Below are positions 43,842 to 54,223 of a DNA stretch of 64,000 nt, one piece after another. The notes below the pieces were generated by a model. The model saw only the letters and a program-made list of their open reading frames with translations. It was not told the origin of the DNA and made no database searches. Both the position numbers and the translations under genes were made by a program. The number at the start of each line of letters is the position of its first letter. Positions within the stretch are counted from its first letter, which is position 1. Source of the DNA: an uncultured Lachnospiraceae bacterium (GTDB lineage: Bacteria; Bacillota; Clostridia; Lachnospirales; Lachnospiraceae); the NCBI GenBank assembly GCA_947053345.1, contig CAMRSM010000011.1, positions 47,703 through 111,702 of the forward strand. The letters are read 5' to 3'.

Positions 43842-44819
43842 ATGAAAAGGGAGGAAAAGAACAGATCAGTGACAGAAGGAAACAGGAAAGGGGCAGGGGT
43901 TGTGACAGGGGAAAAACGGTGGTATCAGAAACTTGGGAAAATCGAAAACAGCAGGTATGCGGCAAAAGCATCGCTGACGGTGGAAGCAGCATTGATCCTT
44001 CCGGTCATCCTGAGCATTTTTCTTTTCTTCCTTTCATTTTTGCAGATCATACGCGCGGAACAACAAATTTATTATGCCGCTTCGGAGCTGGCTGAGGAGA
44101 CAGCGGCATGCGGTTATGTGCTGAAATATGCTTCACAGGAGGCGGAGGCTCTATGGGACAGCGATGGAAAATATTTTGAGGCCGCGGAATTTGCACTGGA
44201 CATTTTGCAGGGGGCAGGCGACGCGCTGTGGTTTCAAAACGCCATGCAAAAGAAACTTGTGAATGAAGGATGCATCAATGCAGTGGTGGAGGGCGGGGTC
44301 TTTGGGATTGACTTTTGGGGGTCGGAAATTTACGCGGAGGATGAACTGGCAGTTGTCCGCATGGAGTTTAAGGTTTCTTTTCCGGTCTTCCGGGATTTTC
44401 TGCCGAAGATTTCTTTCCAAAAGAGTGTTGTGATGCGCAGCTTTTCAGGAGTCGGCGATTTTGAGCGCGACAGCGAGGGGGAGGAAGATGAAAGCGGAGA
44501 AGAGGAAGGGTTTGTCTTTGTCACGGAAACGGGGACAGTATACCATGTGCGGGAAACCTGTACCTATATCCGTCTGGGTGTGGAGCAGACATCAGGGGGT
44601 GGGATCGCGGATAAGAGGAACCAGTACGGCGGGAAGTATTATCCTTGCGAGGTATGCATGAAGGATGGGGTTGTACCGGAGAAAGTCTGGGTTACAAAAA
44701 CGGGAACGCGCTGCCATGCCAAAAAGGATTGCAGTAAAATCAAGCGGACGGTAAAAAAGCTTCCGGTCTCGGAGGCATCCGGATACCGGCCGTGCAGCCG
44801 CTGTGCAAAGGAGGATTGA
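43842..44819 (+). CDS. TadE-like pseudopilin with two Ada-like metal-binding repeats
   Basis: A 325-residue protein. After ~45 charged residues comes the TadE-type segment ASLTVEAALILPVILSIFLF, with cleavage expected before Ser or Leu. The C-terminal third carries two copies of a Cys/His module: YHVRETCTYIRLG...YPCEVC and CHAKKDCSKIK...YRPCSRC. This pattern resembles the Ada-type zinc-binding modules fused to secreted nucleases. I infer two metal sites outside the cell. The 92-base gap before it is A/T-rich and may contain a promoter. Confidence 0.78.
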   Translation: MKREEKNRSVTEGNRKGAGVVTGEKRWYQKLGKIENSRYAAKASLTVEAALILPVILSIFLFFLSFLQIIRAEQQIYYAASELAEETAACGYVLKYASQEAEALWDSDGKYFEAAEFALDILQGAGDALWFQNAMQKKLVNEGCINAVVEGGVFGIDFWGSEIYAEDELAVVRMEFKVSFPVFRDFLPKISFQKSVVMRSFSGVGDFERDSEGEEDESGEEEGFVFVTETGTVYHVRETCTYIRLGVEQTSGGGIADKRNQYGGKYYPCEVCMKDGVVPEKVWVTKTGTRCHAKKDCSKIKRTVKKLPVSEASGYRPCSRCAKED

Positions 44820-44822
44820 GAT

Positions 44823-45239
44823 ATGGGGAATGGAGCTGTACTGGTGCTGCTCGTATTTTTTGCGGTTGGGGACATGAGGAAACGAAGCCTTTCATTGGCT
44901 GCACTTACCGCGGTGCTTGTGGCTGCGGCCGGTCTGCGCCTGTTTTGTTTTGGCAATGTGGTATCCGGGCTTGCCGGCGGGATATCAGGCGGCTTGGTTA
45001 TTTTGATAGCAAAACTTTCCCGCGGGCAGATCGGGAACGGTGACGGTATTTTGCTGGCGGTGACAGGGATACTGCTCGGCTTTTGGGCAAATATGGAGCT
45101 GTTTCTGGCGGGTTTGTTTTTCAGCGCGTTTTTTTCGGCAGGTGCGATTGTCCTGCTGCATAAAGGGAGGGGATACCGTATCCCTTTTGTGCCGTTTCTG
45201 GCGGCAGCGCAGGTGTTTCGGATGTTAGTGCTAGGATAG
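44823..45239 (+). CDS. Prepilin peptidase (A24, TadV/CpaA-type)
   Basis: A 138-residue membrane peptidase with about four hydrophobic segments. The two catalytic aspartates are in AVGDMRKR (near residue 17) and in the GxGD motif of GQIGNGDG (near residue 76). It lacks the N-terminal methylase domain of longer PilD enzymes, normal for Tad systems. It should process the Flp-like pilin and the TadE-like proteins. It begins three bases after the previous stop. Confidence 0.88.
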   Translation: MGNGAVLVLLVFFAVGDMRKRSLSLAALTAVLVAAAGLRLFCFGNVVSGLAGGISGGLVILIAKLSRGQIGNGDGILLAVTGILLGFWANMELFLAGLFFSAFFSAGAIVLLHKGRGYRIPFVPFLAAAQVFRMLVLG

Positions 45240-45438
45240 GGGGAGGGCGGCACAAATTCCGGAAAGCGTGAGCAGATATGATGGATTTGCCGGCATTATA
45301 AGGCGGAATATATGGATATCGGAAATCGGCAGAACCGTGTGATGAAGACAACGCAAATGCCGATACCGGAAGAAGCAAAAGGGGTGTGACCCAGAAGGAA
45401 GACAGTGGAACCAGAAGGGGGGCGATGTCCGCAGGCAG

Positions 45439-46050
45439 ATGCGGGAGGATGTTCCCGGAAAGGAAGAAGATGATATCGTGCAGAAGAAAGGGGAAATACC
45501 GGAAAAAAAGTTTTTTGCATCCGTAAGAGCCTGTGTGGATGCAAGCATTACAGTGGAAGCGGTTTTCATCATTCCCATGATCATGCTGCTGTTTTTGGCA
45601 TTGTTATGGTTTGCGCTCCATCTTCATGACCGGAGCGTAATCGAGGGGGCGCTTTTCCAGTCAATGGAGGAAGGCGGGGAATATGTACTGTATGGTGTGG
45701 TGCCCGGCACGGATGTTACCTTGCCGGATGGGGGCAGCAGGGGAGGTTTGCTGTATGCTCTTACAAGCGCTTCGGAAGAGGAATTGAGGTTCTGGGAGGA
45801 ACGCTTTTACTGCGAGTTGGACGGGAAACTTTTTTTGTATCGGCCGACCGCGGTTTCCTTCAAAAAAACAGCAAAAGGCACAAGTGTATATGCGCGATTT
45901 TCCTGCAGGGAATTTTTCCCGGCAGGGCAGTGGGGACTTTCCGGTCTGTTCTGTGTAGAGTATCAGTGCGACCGGATCTGCCCGGTGCGCGAGGAATTGA
46001 CAAGGGCAGGCAGTGTTCTGCTTGATTTCTATGAGCGGGCAAAGAAATGA
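45439..46050 (+). CDS. Second TadE-like pseudopilin
   Basis: A 203-residue protein with ~35 charged residues, then ASITVEAVFIIPMIMLLFLA, a TadE-type prepilin segment, and a ~140-residue extracellular part. The start is uncertain; GTG 45478 is an alternative. The 199 bases before it contain no convincing gene. Its stop overlaps the start of the FHA protein gene (ATGA). Confidence 0.75.
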   Translation: MREDVPGKEEDDIVQKKGEIPEKKFFASVRACVDASITVEAVFIIPMIMLLFLALLWFALHLHDRSVIEGALFQSMEEGGEYVLYGVVPGTDVTLPDGGSRGGLLYALTSASEEELRFWEERFYCELDGKLFLYRPTAVSFKKTAKGTSVYARFSCREFFPAGQWGLSGLFCVEYQCDRICPVREELTRAGSVLLDFYERAKK

Positions 46051-47420
46051 AAAGGAAGGGAAGACAGAGAGTGGAAAACATAATTTTGGAAGAGAGAAAT
46101 GATGCGCGCGGGAGCTATCTGGTTGCAGCGGGCTTTGGGGAGGGAAGTTACAGGGAGGAAATGCTGAAAAACAGCAACATAGAGGGACTTTTGCCGGTGA
46201 CAGGCCAGAACTTTAACGGCAGGCATGAACTTTGGTATGAAACAACGGCAAGACAGGCATTAAAACTAAAATATGCCCAAAGCGCGCCGGGGGTAGAGGA
46301 GATTACGGAACTGCTTCGTCAGATCGGGCTGCTGGCACAAAGGTTAGAGGAATATTTGTTGGAAGCGGAGGAACTTGTATTGGAACTTTCCCGGATATTT
46401 GAGAAAGGGAAAGGGGAATTCTTGTTTTTGTACCTTCCGGGCTATGAGGGGAAAAAACAAGGGGGAATCTGCGGGCTTTTAGAGGAACTGATGGAATATG
46501 TGGATTACGAGGATCACAGGGCAGTTTCCTTTGTGTATCTGCTGCATGCGGGGAGCCGCCAGCAGTCCTGCGGGATTCTTTCACTGCAGCGGTTATGTGA
46601 GGAAATCTCAGAGGCGGCGCGGGCGGAGGAAGAGGTTCGAAGGAATGATGATTTTTTGGAAGAGTTTGAAGCCTCCCTTGATATGAAAAAAGAGGAGGGG
46701 AAGAAAGCGTGGAAAGAGAAGACGGCCGGAAAACGGAGGGGGGCGGATAAGGACGGAGGAGAGCGGGTAAGGGGAGCGGAAAAGCGGAGAGAAGTGGGAA
46801 AAGGGACAGGGATATGGGAAATAGGTGGCAGCGCCTTTGCGGCGGAAAAAGCATCCGGGCAGGCGGCAGGTGGGAAGGGGGTGGCACAGGCGGCAAAATC
46901 GGTGGGAGGATTTCGTGGATTTTTGCAAAAGCTAAAAGGTTATGTAAAAACTGGCCTAGAGGAAAACGGCAGTTTCCATGAAGAGCCGGAGGACCATATG
47001 GTATTTGGGGACTCATGCACGGATACTGTACTGCTTTCGCAGGGGGGGCTTTCGGACACTGTGCTTCTGGCGGGGGATCCGGATACGGTGCTATTGCGGG
47101 AAGAAGAGCGGTGCACATTGGAAGCTGTAGATCAAACGCGCGGGGATATTTCGATAGATTCCTTCCCTTTTTGCATCGGCAAGGAAGGGAAGGACGGCGG
47201 GTATGCATTGAGGGAGCCGGTGATCAGCCGCCGCCATGCTGAAATTATAAAGGATGGAATGCACTATTTTCTTGTGGATACAAAATCTTTGAATGGTACA
47301 TATCTGAATGGGGAACGGTTGGTTTCCGGTGAGAAAAAAGAAATCAAGAACGGGGATCGGATTGATTTTGCTGATATTTGTTTTATCTTTGCTTGCTGTA
47401 AAGTGCCAAATGGTATATAA
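46047..47420 (+). CDS. DUF6382 and FHA-domain protein
   Basis: A 457-residue cytoplasmic protein. The N-terminal ~200 residues (starting [17 protein letters not shown]) match the DUF6382 pattern found at the end of clostridial Tad loci. A basic, low-complexity linker follows (about 215-300). The C-terminal FHA domain shows [22 protein letters not shown] and [12 protein letters not shown], all the phosphothreonine-binding landmarks. It likely connects pilus assembly to Ser/Thr kinase signalling. Confidence 0.85.
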   Translation: MKRKGRQRVENIILEERNDARGSYLVAAGFGEGSYREEMLKNSNIEGLLPVTGQNFNGRHELWYETTARQALKLKYAQSAPGVEEITELLRQIGLLAQRLEEYLLEAEELVLELSRIFEKGKGEFLFLYLPGYEGKKQGGICGLLEELMEYVDYEDHRAVSFVYLLHAGSRQQSCGILSLQRLCEEISEAARAEEEVRRNDDFLEEFEASLDMKKEEGKKAWKEKTAGKRRGADKDGGERVRGAEKRREVGKGTGIWEIGGSAFAAEKASGQAAGGKGVAQAAKSVGGFRGFLQKLKGYVKTGLEENGSFHEEPEDHMVFGDSCTDTVLLSQGGLSDTVLLAGDPDTVLLREEERCTLEAVDQTRGDISIDSFPFCIGKEGKDGGYALREPVISRRHAEIIKDGMHYFLVDTKSLNGTYLNGERLVSGEKKEIKNGDRIDFADICFIFACCKVPNGI

Positions 47421-47421
47421 T
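47393..47421 (+). promoter_or_regulatory. Sigma-A promoter of glpK
   Basis: TTGCTG (47393-47398), a 17-base spacer and TATAAT (47416-47421), located inside the last codons of the FHA gene and just past its stop. Confidence 0.65.
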
Positions 47422-47452
47422 AACAAAAAGCAGTCGCGGTACGGAGGCAGGG

Positions 47453-48958
47453 ATGATGAAAATGAAATACGTAATGGCATTGGATCAGGGAACGACGAGT
47501 TCACGCTGCATATTGTTCACGGCAGCGGGGGAAATCGCGAGTGTGGCGCAAAAGGAGTTTCCTCAGATTTACCCGCAGGCGGGGTATGTTGAGCATAACC
47601 CGAAGGACATTTGGTCTTCGCAGATTGGCGTGGCGGTGGAGGCGATGCAGCAGATTGGGGCATCGGCGGCGCAGATTGCCGCAATCGGGATTACGAACCA
47701 GCGCGAAACAACGATCGTGTGGAACCGCTATACCGGACTGCCGGTCTACAATGCGATCGTGTGGCAGTGCCGCAGGACGGCTTCCCTGATTGATGATCTG
47801 AAAGCGCGCGGAATGGAAGAAAGGATAAGGCAGAAGACCGGACTGATTCCCGATGCATATTTTTCGGCAACAAAGTTACAATGGATTCTGGAGCATGTGC
47901 CTGGCGCGATGGAGTCCGCAAGGAAAGGGGATCTGCTGTTTGGCACGGTGGACACATGGCTGATCTGGAATCTGACAAAGGGAAAAGTGCATGTCACGGA
48001 CTATACGAACGCGTCAAGGACGATGCTTTTTGATATCGAAAAGCTTTGTTGGGATAAGGAAATTCTTGACTATTTCGGCATACCGGAATGTATGCTGCCG
48101 GAGGTAAAGGGTTCTTCCTGTATCTATGGAGTGGCGGATGCTTCGCTGTTTGGAGGGGAGATCCCGATCGCAGGGGTGGCGGGGGACCAACAGGCCGCAT
48201 TGTTTGGCCAGTGCTGTTTTGAGCCGGGCGAGGCGAAAAACACGTATGGGACGGGATGTTTTTTGCTGATGAATACAGGGAAAAAGCGCATTGCCTCGCA
48301 AAACCGCCTGCTGACGACGATTGCTGCGGGAACCGGGGAAAGACCGGATTATGCGCTTGAGGGCAGCATTTTTGTGGCAGGGGCGGCAATCCAGTGGCTC
48401 CGGGACGAGCAGGGGCTGATAAAAAATGCCGCCCAGTCAGAGGAGGAAGCGGCAAAAGTTCCGGATACCAATGATGTTTATGTTGTTCCGGCGTTCACCG
48501 GCATCGGTGCACCGTACTGGAATCCGTACGCGAGGGGGACAGTCGTTGGGATCACAAGGGGATTTAATCAGCGGCATATGATCCGGGCAACCCTCGAATC
48601 CATCGCTTACCAGACTTATGATGTATTGGATGCCATGCGGCAGGATTCCGGAATCGCACTTGAAAGTCTGCGGGTGGACGGGGGCGCGAGCGCGAACAGT
48701 TTCCTGATGCAGTTTCAGGCAGATATTCTGGCAGCCAAAGTGCACCGGCCAAAGTGCATTGAAACGACCGCGCTCGGTGCGGCATATCTTGCAGGGCTTG
48801 CGGCGGGCTATTGGAGCAGCAAGGAACAGATCAAAGAAAACTGGTCACTTGAGAGAACCTTTGCGTGCCAGATGGACGCGGAGTGCCGCAAAGAGAAGTT
48901 AAGGGGCTGGCACCGGGCGGTAAGGTGTGCGCTTTCATGGGCAGATGACCGCGGATAA
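47453..48958 (+). CDS. glpK: Glycerol kinase
   Basis: A 501-residue FGGY kinase that phosphorylates glycerol to glycerol-3-phosphate. Family blocks: [14 protein letters not shown] at the start, [11 protein letters not shown], the phosphate-binding [29 protein letters not shown], and the signature [20 protein letters not shown]. Its length is normal. GGAGG precedes the start. No glpF or glpD gene is adjacent. Confidence 0.96.
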   Translation: MMKMKYVMALDQGTTSSRCILFTAAGEIASVAQKEFPQIYPQAGYVEHNPKDIWSSQIGVAVEAMQQIGASAAQIAAIGITNQRETTIVWNRYTGLPVYNAIVWQCRRTASLIDDLKARGMEERIRQKTGLIPDAYFSATKLQWILEHVPGAMESARKGDLLFGTVDTWLIWNLTKGKVHVTDYTNASRTMLFDIEKLCWDKEILDYFGIPECMLPEVKGSSCIYGVADASLFGGEIPIAGVAGDQQAALFGQCCFEPGEAKNTYGTGCFLLMNTGKKRIASQNRLLTTIAAGTGERPDYALEGSIFVAGAAIQWLRDEQGLIKNAAQSEEEAAKVPDTNDVYVVPAFTGIGAPYWNPYARGTVVGITRGFNQRHMIRATLESIAYQTYDVLDAMRQDSGIALESLRVDGGASANSFLMQFQADILAAKVHRPKCIETTALGAAYLAGLAAGYWSSKEQIKENWSLERTFACQMDAECRKEKLRGWHRAVRCALSWADDRG

Positions 48959-49002
48959 GGTCGGATGTTTTCGGCAGGGAAACGCAGTGGTTGGAGGTTA
49001 TG

Positions 49003-50046
49003 ATGCTGGAACAGGAATTGGATATGTTTTTGCGGAAGAAAGACTATCAGCGTCTGATGCTGAATGTGCAGGAGCCGCGCGTATATGAGAGGAAGGCGGA
49101 GGAACGCTGCCGCGTCATAATCTATTATCCCGAAGATGTTGCCAGGCAGCTTAGCCCGGAGCGGCAGGCAAATATTATACGGCAGGTCAGACAGTATTTT
49201 TATGATATCGGTCAGACACGCCTGGATTTTTTGAATTTGGTGGAGACGAAAAACCCTGCCGGGGCGAGGGCGGCATTTGGGATATATGACAATGTGTGGT
49301 TTCTGGACCGGCAGACAGGGCGGGTCATCCTCTATGAGGGCCAGGAGGATTTTTTCGGGCTCCGGGCTCCGCTGGAAGATCTGATGTACCTTCGGATGGG
49401 AAATCCGCGCGCGCCGGAAAGCGGTGTGGGAAAAAGGCGTGTCGCGGTATCGCCCTGCAATACCGTGCTCGTGACGGTCAATATTGTCGTGTTCCTGCTG
49501 TGCGGGATTAGGGGTACTTGGTTTTTGCTGGAGCGTGCTGCTTTGGGGATTACGGAAGTATTGGATGGCCGTGAATATTACCGGCTTGTGACGTATATGT
49601 TTCTGCATGCAGGAATTGATCATTTGTTTAATAATATGCTGCTTTTATGGTTCCTGGGAGATAATCTGGAGAAGCAGCTGGGACACATAAAATATTTGAT
49701 TCTTTATTTTATGTCAGGAATTCTTGCAGGGCTTGCGTCAATGAGTTATAATATAAGTATCAGTAGGTATATCGTCTGTGTCGGTGCGTCCGGGGCGATT
49801 TTTGGGGTTGCGGGTGCACTGGCGGTCATCGTGCTGGTCAACCGGGGGCGTGTGGAGAATCTGACAACGAGGCAGATGCTTTTGTTTATCGCACTGAGCC
49901 TGTATGGGGGCTTTACCAGCCAGGGAGTGGATAATGCTGCCCATGTCGGCGGGCTGCTGGCGGGCGTATTGCTCGGTCTGCTGCTCTACCGCAAGAAAAA
50001 TGCCGGAGTCCACCTGCGGCGGAAAAGAGGTAAGATTGAAAGTTAA
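49003..50046 (+). CDS. Rhomboid-family intramembrane serine protease
   Basis: A 347-residue protein with a ~150-residue soluble N-terminal domain of unknown type and a C-terminal rhomboid core of six or seven helices. The oxyanion region is HLFNNMLLLWFLGD, the catalytic Ser is in GASGAIFG and the catalytic His in NAAHVGGLLAG. It would cleave membrane proteins within the bilayer. ATG 49003 is favoured by spacing from GGAGG (48993-48997); ATG 49000 is also possible. Confidence 0.9.
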   Translation: MLEQELDMFLRKKDYQRLMLNVQEPRVYERKAEERCRVIIYYPEDVARQLSPERQANIIRQVRQYFYDIGQTRLDFLNLVETKNPAGARAAFGIYDNVWFLDRQTGRVILYEGQEDFFGLRAPLEDLMYLRMGNPRAPESGVGKRRVAVSPCNTVLVTVNIVVFLLCGIRGTWFLLERAALGITEVLDGREYYRLVTYMFLHAGIDHLFNNMLLLWFLGDNLEKQLGHIKYLILYFMSGILAGLASMSYNISISRYIVCVGASGAIFGVAGALAVIVLVNRGRVENLTTRQMLLFIALSLYGGFTSQGVDNAAHVGGLLAGVLLGLLLYRKKNAGVHLRRKRGKIES

Positions 50047-51049
50047 TTTATATTATGGAGGCAGGGGGTTGATTGAAGACCCGACGCTGTATGTGATGAA
50101 CCGGGTGGTCTCGGTCTTGGAAGAATTGCGCGTCCAGGTGGTGAAATATAACCTGTATGAGCAGAGAAATAATATAACAGTGCTTTCTAACACTTTAAAG
50201 GAAGCGGACGGCATTATCCTCGCCGTCAATGTAGAATGGCTTGGGATCGGCGGGTATATGCATGAATTTCTGGATTCGTGCTGGCTGTACGGGAACAAGG
50301 AAAAAATTCGGACTATGTATATGATGCCAATAGTGGTTGCCACGACTTACGGCGAGCGGGATGCTGAAAATATGCTTGTCAAGGCGTGGGAGCTGATGGG
50401 CGGTCTTTCGGCGGAAAGCATCGGGGTATTTGTGGAAAATCAGGCGGAATTTGAGACGAGTATGCCGTACCGCGCAATCATCGAGAAGAAAGCAGAAGCT
50501 TTTTACCGCATTATGAACCAGAAAGGCCGGATACTGCCGAGCAGCAATTATGTGGTAAAGAAGAGCATACCTGTCACCCTTCCGCTTGACCTGACACCGC
50601 AGGAGAGTGAACAGCTGTCCAAATATGTCTCGGATGACGCAAGGGTGCAGAAACAGAAAAAAGATATTGAGGAATTGGCGGAACTGTTTAAGGGAATGCT
50701 TGGGAGTGAAGGGGGAGCGGAGGAGCGCTACGAGTTCGAGAAAAATTTTAAGGAAAATTTCAAGCCGCAGGGAAAGGATTTCCATGCACTTTATTCGGTA
50801 TATTTTACGGATGTAGAGAAAACACTTATTATTGAGATTTCCGGGGAAAGCCTGCGCTGTTACTATGGGGAGAAGAACGAGGACGAGGTGGATATGGCGG
50901 CGAAGACGACCAGGGAAGTCATGAACAAGATCGTGAATGGCAGAACCACTTTCCAAGGAGCGTTTATGTCGGGGGAATTGACCTGCAAAGGGAATTTTAA
51001 GACGCTGCGGAATTTTGATAACTTTTTTACGTTCAATATCCTCTCGTAG
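50036..51049 (+). CDS. Flavodoxin-like reductase fused to an SCP2 domain
   Basis: A 337-residue protein starting at TTG, overlapping the rhomboid gene by 11 bases, with GAGG upstream. Residues 1-~180 form an NADPH-dependent FMN reductase/flavodoxin-like fold (KVNLYYGGRGLIEDPTLYVM, then PIVVATTYGERDAENML). Residues ~225-335 look like an SCP2 sterol-binding domain (LIIEISGESLRCYYGEKNED and FQGAFMSGELTCKGNFKTL). I infer a flavin-linked protein binding a lipid-like ligand. Reaction unknown. Confidence 0.72.
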   Translation: MKVNLYYGGRGLIEDPTLYVMNRVVSVLEELRVQVVKYNLYEQRNNITVLSNTLKEADGIILAVNVEWLGIGGYMHEFLDSCWLYGNKEKIRTMYMMPIVVATTYGERDAENMLVKAWELMGGLSAESIGVFVENQAEFETSMPYRAIIEKKAEAFYRIMNQKGRILPSSNYVVKKSIPVTLPLDLTPQESEQLSKYVSDDARVQKQKKDIEELAELFKGMLGSEGGAEERYEFEKNFKENFKPQGKDFHALYSVYFTDVEKTLIIEISGESLRCYYGEKNEDEVDMAAKTTREVMNKIVNGRTTFQGAFMSGELTCKGNFKTLRNFDNFFTFNILS

Positions 51050-51121
51050 TTCGTGTGCTTTTGTGGTATGTATTCGCGTGCGGGCGGGTGAAGAACCGTG
51101 TTCGGAAAAGGGGTTGTCGGC

Positions 51122-51391
51122 GTGTTTCGGATTTGGGCAAAGATATGGAAGGACAATAGGATGCTGCGGGATATGGTAGTGTGCAATGACGATGCGCAGA
51201 TGACGCGTACGCACAAGATTTTCGCGGCACTGGATGAGGTGTGCATGGCATTTGATCTGTCTAAGCCTCTCTGGCTGGATGCTACGGTGGCGGATTTTAA
51301 AAAGCATGACAGAACCAGGTTTACACAGGATAATTTTATTGATAAAATAGAGTTTGATTTCCTTGAGATTCATGTGATCGAGGAAGATTGA
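51122..51391 (+). CDS. Conserved Lachnospiraceae-type hypothetical protein
   Basis: An 89-residue acidic protein (GTG start, AAAAGGGG eight bases upstream). The stretch FDLSKPLWLDATVADFKKHD and the C-terminal FDFLEIHVIEED are features I recall from short conserved proteins in this family, always without known function. No membrane segment. Confidence 0.65.
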   Translation: MFRIWAKIWKDNRMLRDMVVCNDDAQMTRTHKIFAALDEVCMAFDLSKPLWLDATVADFKKHDRTRFTQDNFIDKIEFDFLEIHVIEED

Positions 51392-51430
51392 CCGGTGGGA
51401 GCCATTTTTTTGCGGAAGGATGGATGCGGT

Positions 51431-52582
51431 ATGAAGGGACTTGCGAAAGGCAGGGTTTCGAAAGCGGCATTGCTTGGTATTTTATTTTTTGCCGCGGGCT
51501 GTGGCAGCAAGGATGAGGAGAGCCCGCCCAATTATGTGGTCAGGGAGGTACACACCGGAACGACGGTACAGGGTTCGCAGGGAGTGACCCAACCGCCGCA
51601 GGACGAAGATACCGGGCAGGCTTCTTTGGGGAATTCGAGCATTGTCCGGGAAGAAGTTGCGGAAGGATTTGGGGCGGAGTCCGAGCGCGGTACGGTCGAT
51701 GAGGAAAGCGAACCGGACGGGTCGGATACCGATAAAAAGACAAGCAAGGATACCAGTGAGGGGCAGGCACTGCCGGATGAGACTGCCGATACGGAGGATG
51801 CTGATTTGAGTCAGGCAGAGCCGGACCATACGGGGGATGAAAACGGGGATACCGATACCGGGCAGGCTCCTTTGGATGAAACACCGCCGGTGAATACCGA
51901 TAAAGCGGAGCGGGTGAATGTCATGTCAGTGGACGGTATGAGTCTCCTGCCGGCAGGGACGGTCGTTGATATTGCAGCGTTTTCGGAAGATGAGCTTGCA
52001 GCATGCTTCTATTTCGAGGACATTTCAGATGTGGTGTTCGAGCGCATGGACGGAAATTCCTACGGAGAGAATTGTGCGGTTGGATTGTCGGAACTTTGCT
52101 ATGTCAGGGTACTTCACTACGGCTTTGACGGGGAGGTGCATATCGGGGAACTGGTTGTGAACCGGGCAGTTGCGCAGGATATCAAGGAAATATTTATGGA
52201 GTTGTTCGAGGCGGAATATCCGATTGAGAAAATGCTGCTGGTTGATGCATACGGCGGAGATGATAACGCGTCCATGATAGATAATAATACCTCATCGTTC
52301 AATTTCCGAAGGGCGGAGGGTATGGCATCACTATCAAAGCATGCTTACGGGCTTGCGGTTGACATAAATCCGTTGTATAATCCATATATTCCGATACGGG
52401 AGGGCGAGCAGGCCGTGCTCCCGCCCGATGCCGCCATTTATGCCGACCGCGAGGCGGATTGTGAGTATTATATCCGGCATGGGGATGTCTGTTATGAGGC
52501 ATTTGTCAGCCGCGGCTTTACATGGGGCGGTGACTGGACGGCAGGAAAGGACTATCAGCATTTTTCTAAAACGGTGGAATAG
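51431..52582 (+). CDS. M15-family D-Ala-D-Ala-type peptidase lipoprotein
   Basis: A 383-residue lipoprotein (lipobox FFAAGC). A long Asp/Glu/Thr-rich spacer (about residues 30-165) with the recurring TGQAxL reaches through the wall. The C-terminal domain is an M15C peptidase: SSFNFRRAEG, SKHAYGLAVDINPLYNP (zinc His and Asp) and GFTWGGDW, plus a late His in YQHFSK. It trims peptidoglycan peptides. The start at 51431 is used because the signal peptide begins there. Confidence 0.82.
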   Translation: MKGLAKGRVSKAALLGILFFAAGCGSKDEESPPNYVVREVHTGTTVQGSQGVTQPPQDEDTGQASLGNSSIVREEVAEGFGAESERGTVDEESEPDGSDTDKKTSKDTSEGQALPDETADTEDADLSQAEPDHTGDENGDTDTGQAPLDETPPVNTDKAERVNVMSVDGMSLLPAGTVVDIAAFSEDELAACFYFEDISDVVFERMDGNSYGENCAVGLSELCYVRVLHYGFDGEVHIGELVVNRAVAQDIKEIFMELFEAEYPIEKMLLVDAYGGDDNASMIDNNTSSFNFRRAEGMASLSKHAYGLAVDINPLYNPYIPIREGEQAVLPPDAAIYADREADCEYYIRHGDVCYEAFVSRGFTWGGDWTAGKDYQHFSKTVE

Positions 52583-52591
52583 ACGGTATGC

Positions 52592-52605
52592 GGGAAAACC
52601 GCTAT
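52592..52605 (+). repeat. 14-base word shared with the SWIM leader, in the dnaX leader
   Basis: GGGAAAACCGCTAT here is identical to 2284-2297 in the SWIM-gene leader. GCGG and CCGC form a small hairpin around GAAAA here. GGTATG/CATACC can form an outer stem (52585-52590 with 52629-52634). Confidence 0.3.
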
Positions 52606-52637
52606 GGAACCGAAATACAGAAAGGAAACATACCTTT

Positions 52638-54206
52638 ATGTCGTATACAGCATTATACCGGAAGTTCCGCCCGGATAATTTTGATGAGGTGAAAGGGCAG
52701 GATGCGATTGTCACTACACTGCGCAACCAAGTGAGAACAGGGCGGACGGGGCATGCATACCTTTTTTGTGGAACGCGCGGAACCGGGAAAACGACGATGT
52801 CAAAGATTCTTGCCAAGGCTGTCAACTGTGAGCGGCAAAAGGACGGAAACCCATGCAATGAATGTGCGGTATGCCGCGCGATCAATGCGGGCAACTCAAT
52901 GAATGTGATCGAGATTGATGCGGCTTCCAATAATGGTGTGGACAATATCCGTGAAATCGTGGATGAGGTGAAATATTCGCCGACGGAGGGCAGATATAAG
53001 GTCTATATTATTGATGAGGTGCACATGCTTTCGACCGGGGCGTTCAATGCGCTTTTAAAGACACTGGAAGAACCGCCCTCGTATGTCGTGTTCATTCTGG
53101 CGACCACAGAGGTACAGAAGATACCGGTCACGATCCTTTCCCGATGCCAGCGATATGACTTTAAGCGGATCACCGTGGATTGCATCACCGACCGCCTGAA
53201 AGAACTGGTCGGGCGGGAAGGGCTTTTGGCGCAGGAGAAAGCACTGCGCTATATCGCGCGGATGGCAGACGGGGCGATGCGTGACGCGCTGAGCCTGCTT
53301 GACCAGTGTATTGCATTCTATCCAGAGGGGACACTTGGGTATGAGGAAGTGCTGGAGGTGCTCGGCAGTGTCGATGTGGAAGTCTTTGCCAGATTATTGC
53401 GCTATATATGCGGAGGGGATGTCTCCTCCTGCATCGGGCTTCTGGATGAAATCATCCTCGCAGGCAGGGAACTCGTACAGTTTACGGTTGATTTTACATG
53501 GTATCTGCGGAACCTGCTGTTGTTGCAGGTATCTGGGGAGATGGAGGATATTCTTGAGGTTTCCGCCGACCAGATGGCACTTTTAAAGCATGAGGCGGAG
53601 GCGGCAGGGGCGGAGACGCTGATGCGCTATATCCGCATTTTCTCCGAACTCTCCAACCGCGTCAAATATGCAACACAGAAGCGGGTGTTGATCGAGGTAG
53701 CGCTGATCAAGCTCTGCCGTCCCGCGATGGAAACGGATTACGGTTCTTTGGTGGAGCGGGTGAGGCAGCTTGAAAAGCGGTTGGAGGACGGTGATTTTAC
53801 GGGGAGAAAACCTCCGGAGGCAAAGCGGGGGGAGGAGAAACCGCCAAAAGAACCGGAACCGGAGGTGCTGGCGGCGACAATGACGGAAGATATGCGTATG
53901 ATTGCGGCGAAATGGGGCGAGATCCTGCAAAAACTCCCGCAGATGCTCCGTGTCGTACTGATTTCCGCGAAACCGTCCCCAGGTGCCGGAAATCAGCTCC
54001 TGCTTGTGTTTGACCATGAGGTCGATAGGCATTTGGTCGATTCGGGGGAGCATCTTGCGGAAATAAAAAAAGTTGTAGAGTCTGTGATTGGGAAAGCGGT
54101 TGAAATCCGGACGGTGTGCAGCCGGACGGAAGATCCGGGCGGGAGGGCTTATCTGGATCTGACGAAGTTATCAAAAAAAATTCCCGTAGAATATGTGGAT
54201 GAATAG
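52638..54206 (+). CDS. dnaX: DNA polymerase III subunits gamma/tau
   Basis: A 522-residue clamp-loader ATPase. Walker A is GTRGTGKTT, the zinc module has four Cys including CNECAVC, Walker B is [10 protein letters not shown], and sensor 1 follows ([20 protein letters not shown]). Domain III and a ~150-residue tau-like C-terminus follow, with a charged linker near 400-420. The ATG at 52638 follows AAAGGAAA; the upstream in-frame extension overlaps the peptidase gene. No small SRP RNA is seen upstream, unlike in B. subtilis. Confidence 0.95.
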   Translation: MSYTALYRKFRPDNFDEVKGQDAIVTTLRNQVRTGRTGHAYLFCGTRGTGKTTMSKILAKAVNCERQKDGNPCNECAVCRAINAGNSMNVIEIDAASNNGVDNIREIVDEVKYSPTEGRYKVYIIDEVHMLSTGAFNALLKTLEEPPSYVVFILATTEVQKIPVTILSRCQRYDFKRITVDCITDRLKELVGREGLLAQEKALRYIARMADGAMRDALSLLDQCIAFYPEGTLGYEEVLEVLGSVDVEVFARLLRYICGGDVSSCIGLLDEIILAGRELVQFTVDFTWYLRNLLLLQVSGEMEDILEVSADQMALLKHEAEAAGAETLMRYIRIFSELSNRVKYATQKRVLIEVALIKLCRPAMETDYGSLVERVRQLEKRLEDGDFTGRKPPEAKRGEEKPPKEPEPEVLAATMTEDMRMIAAKWGEILQKLPQMLRVVLISAKPSPGAGNQLLLVFDHEVDRHLVDSGEHLAEIKKVVESVIGKAVEIRTVCSRTEDPGGRAYLDLTKLSKKIPVEYVDE

Positions 54207-54223
54207 AAGGAAGGAGAAAGAAA

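Noticed and set aside
52583..52637. Small SRP RNA upstream of dnaX, as in B. subtilis
   Set aside because: The conserved GGTCAGGTCCGGAAGGAAGCAGCC-type core is absent and the gap is only 55 bases.
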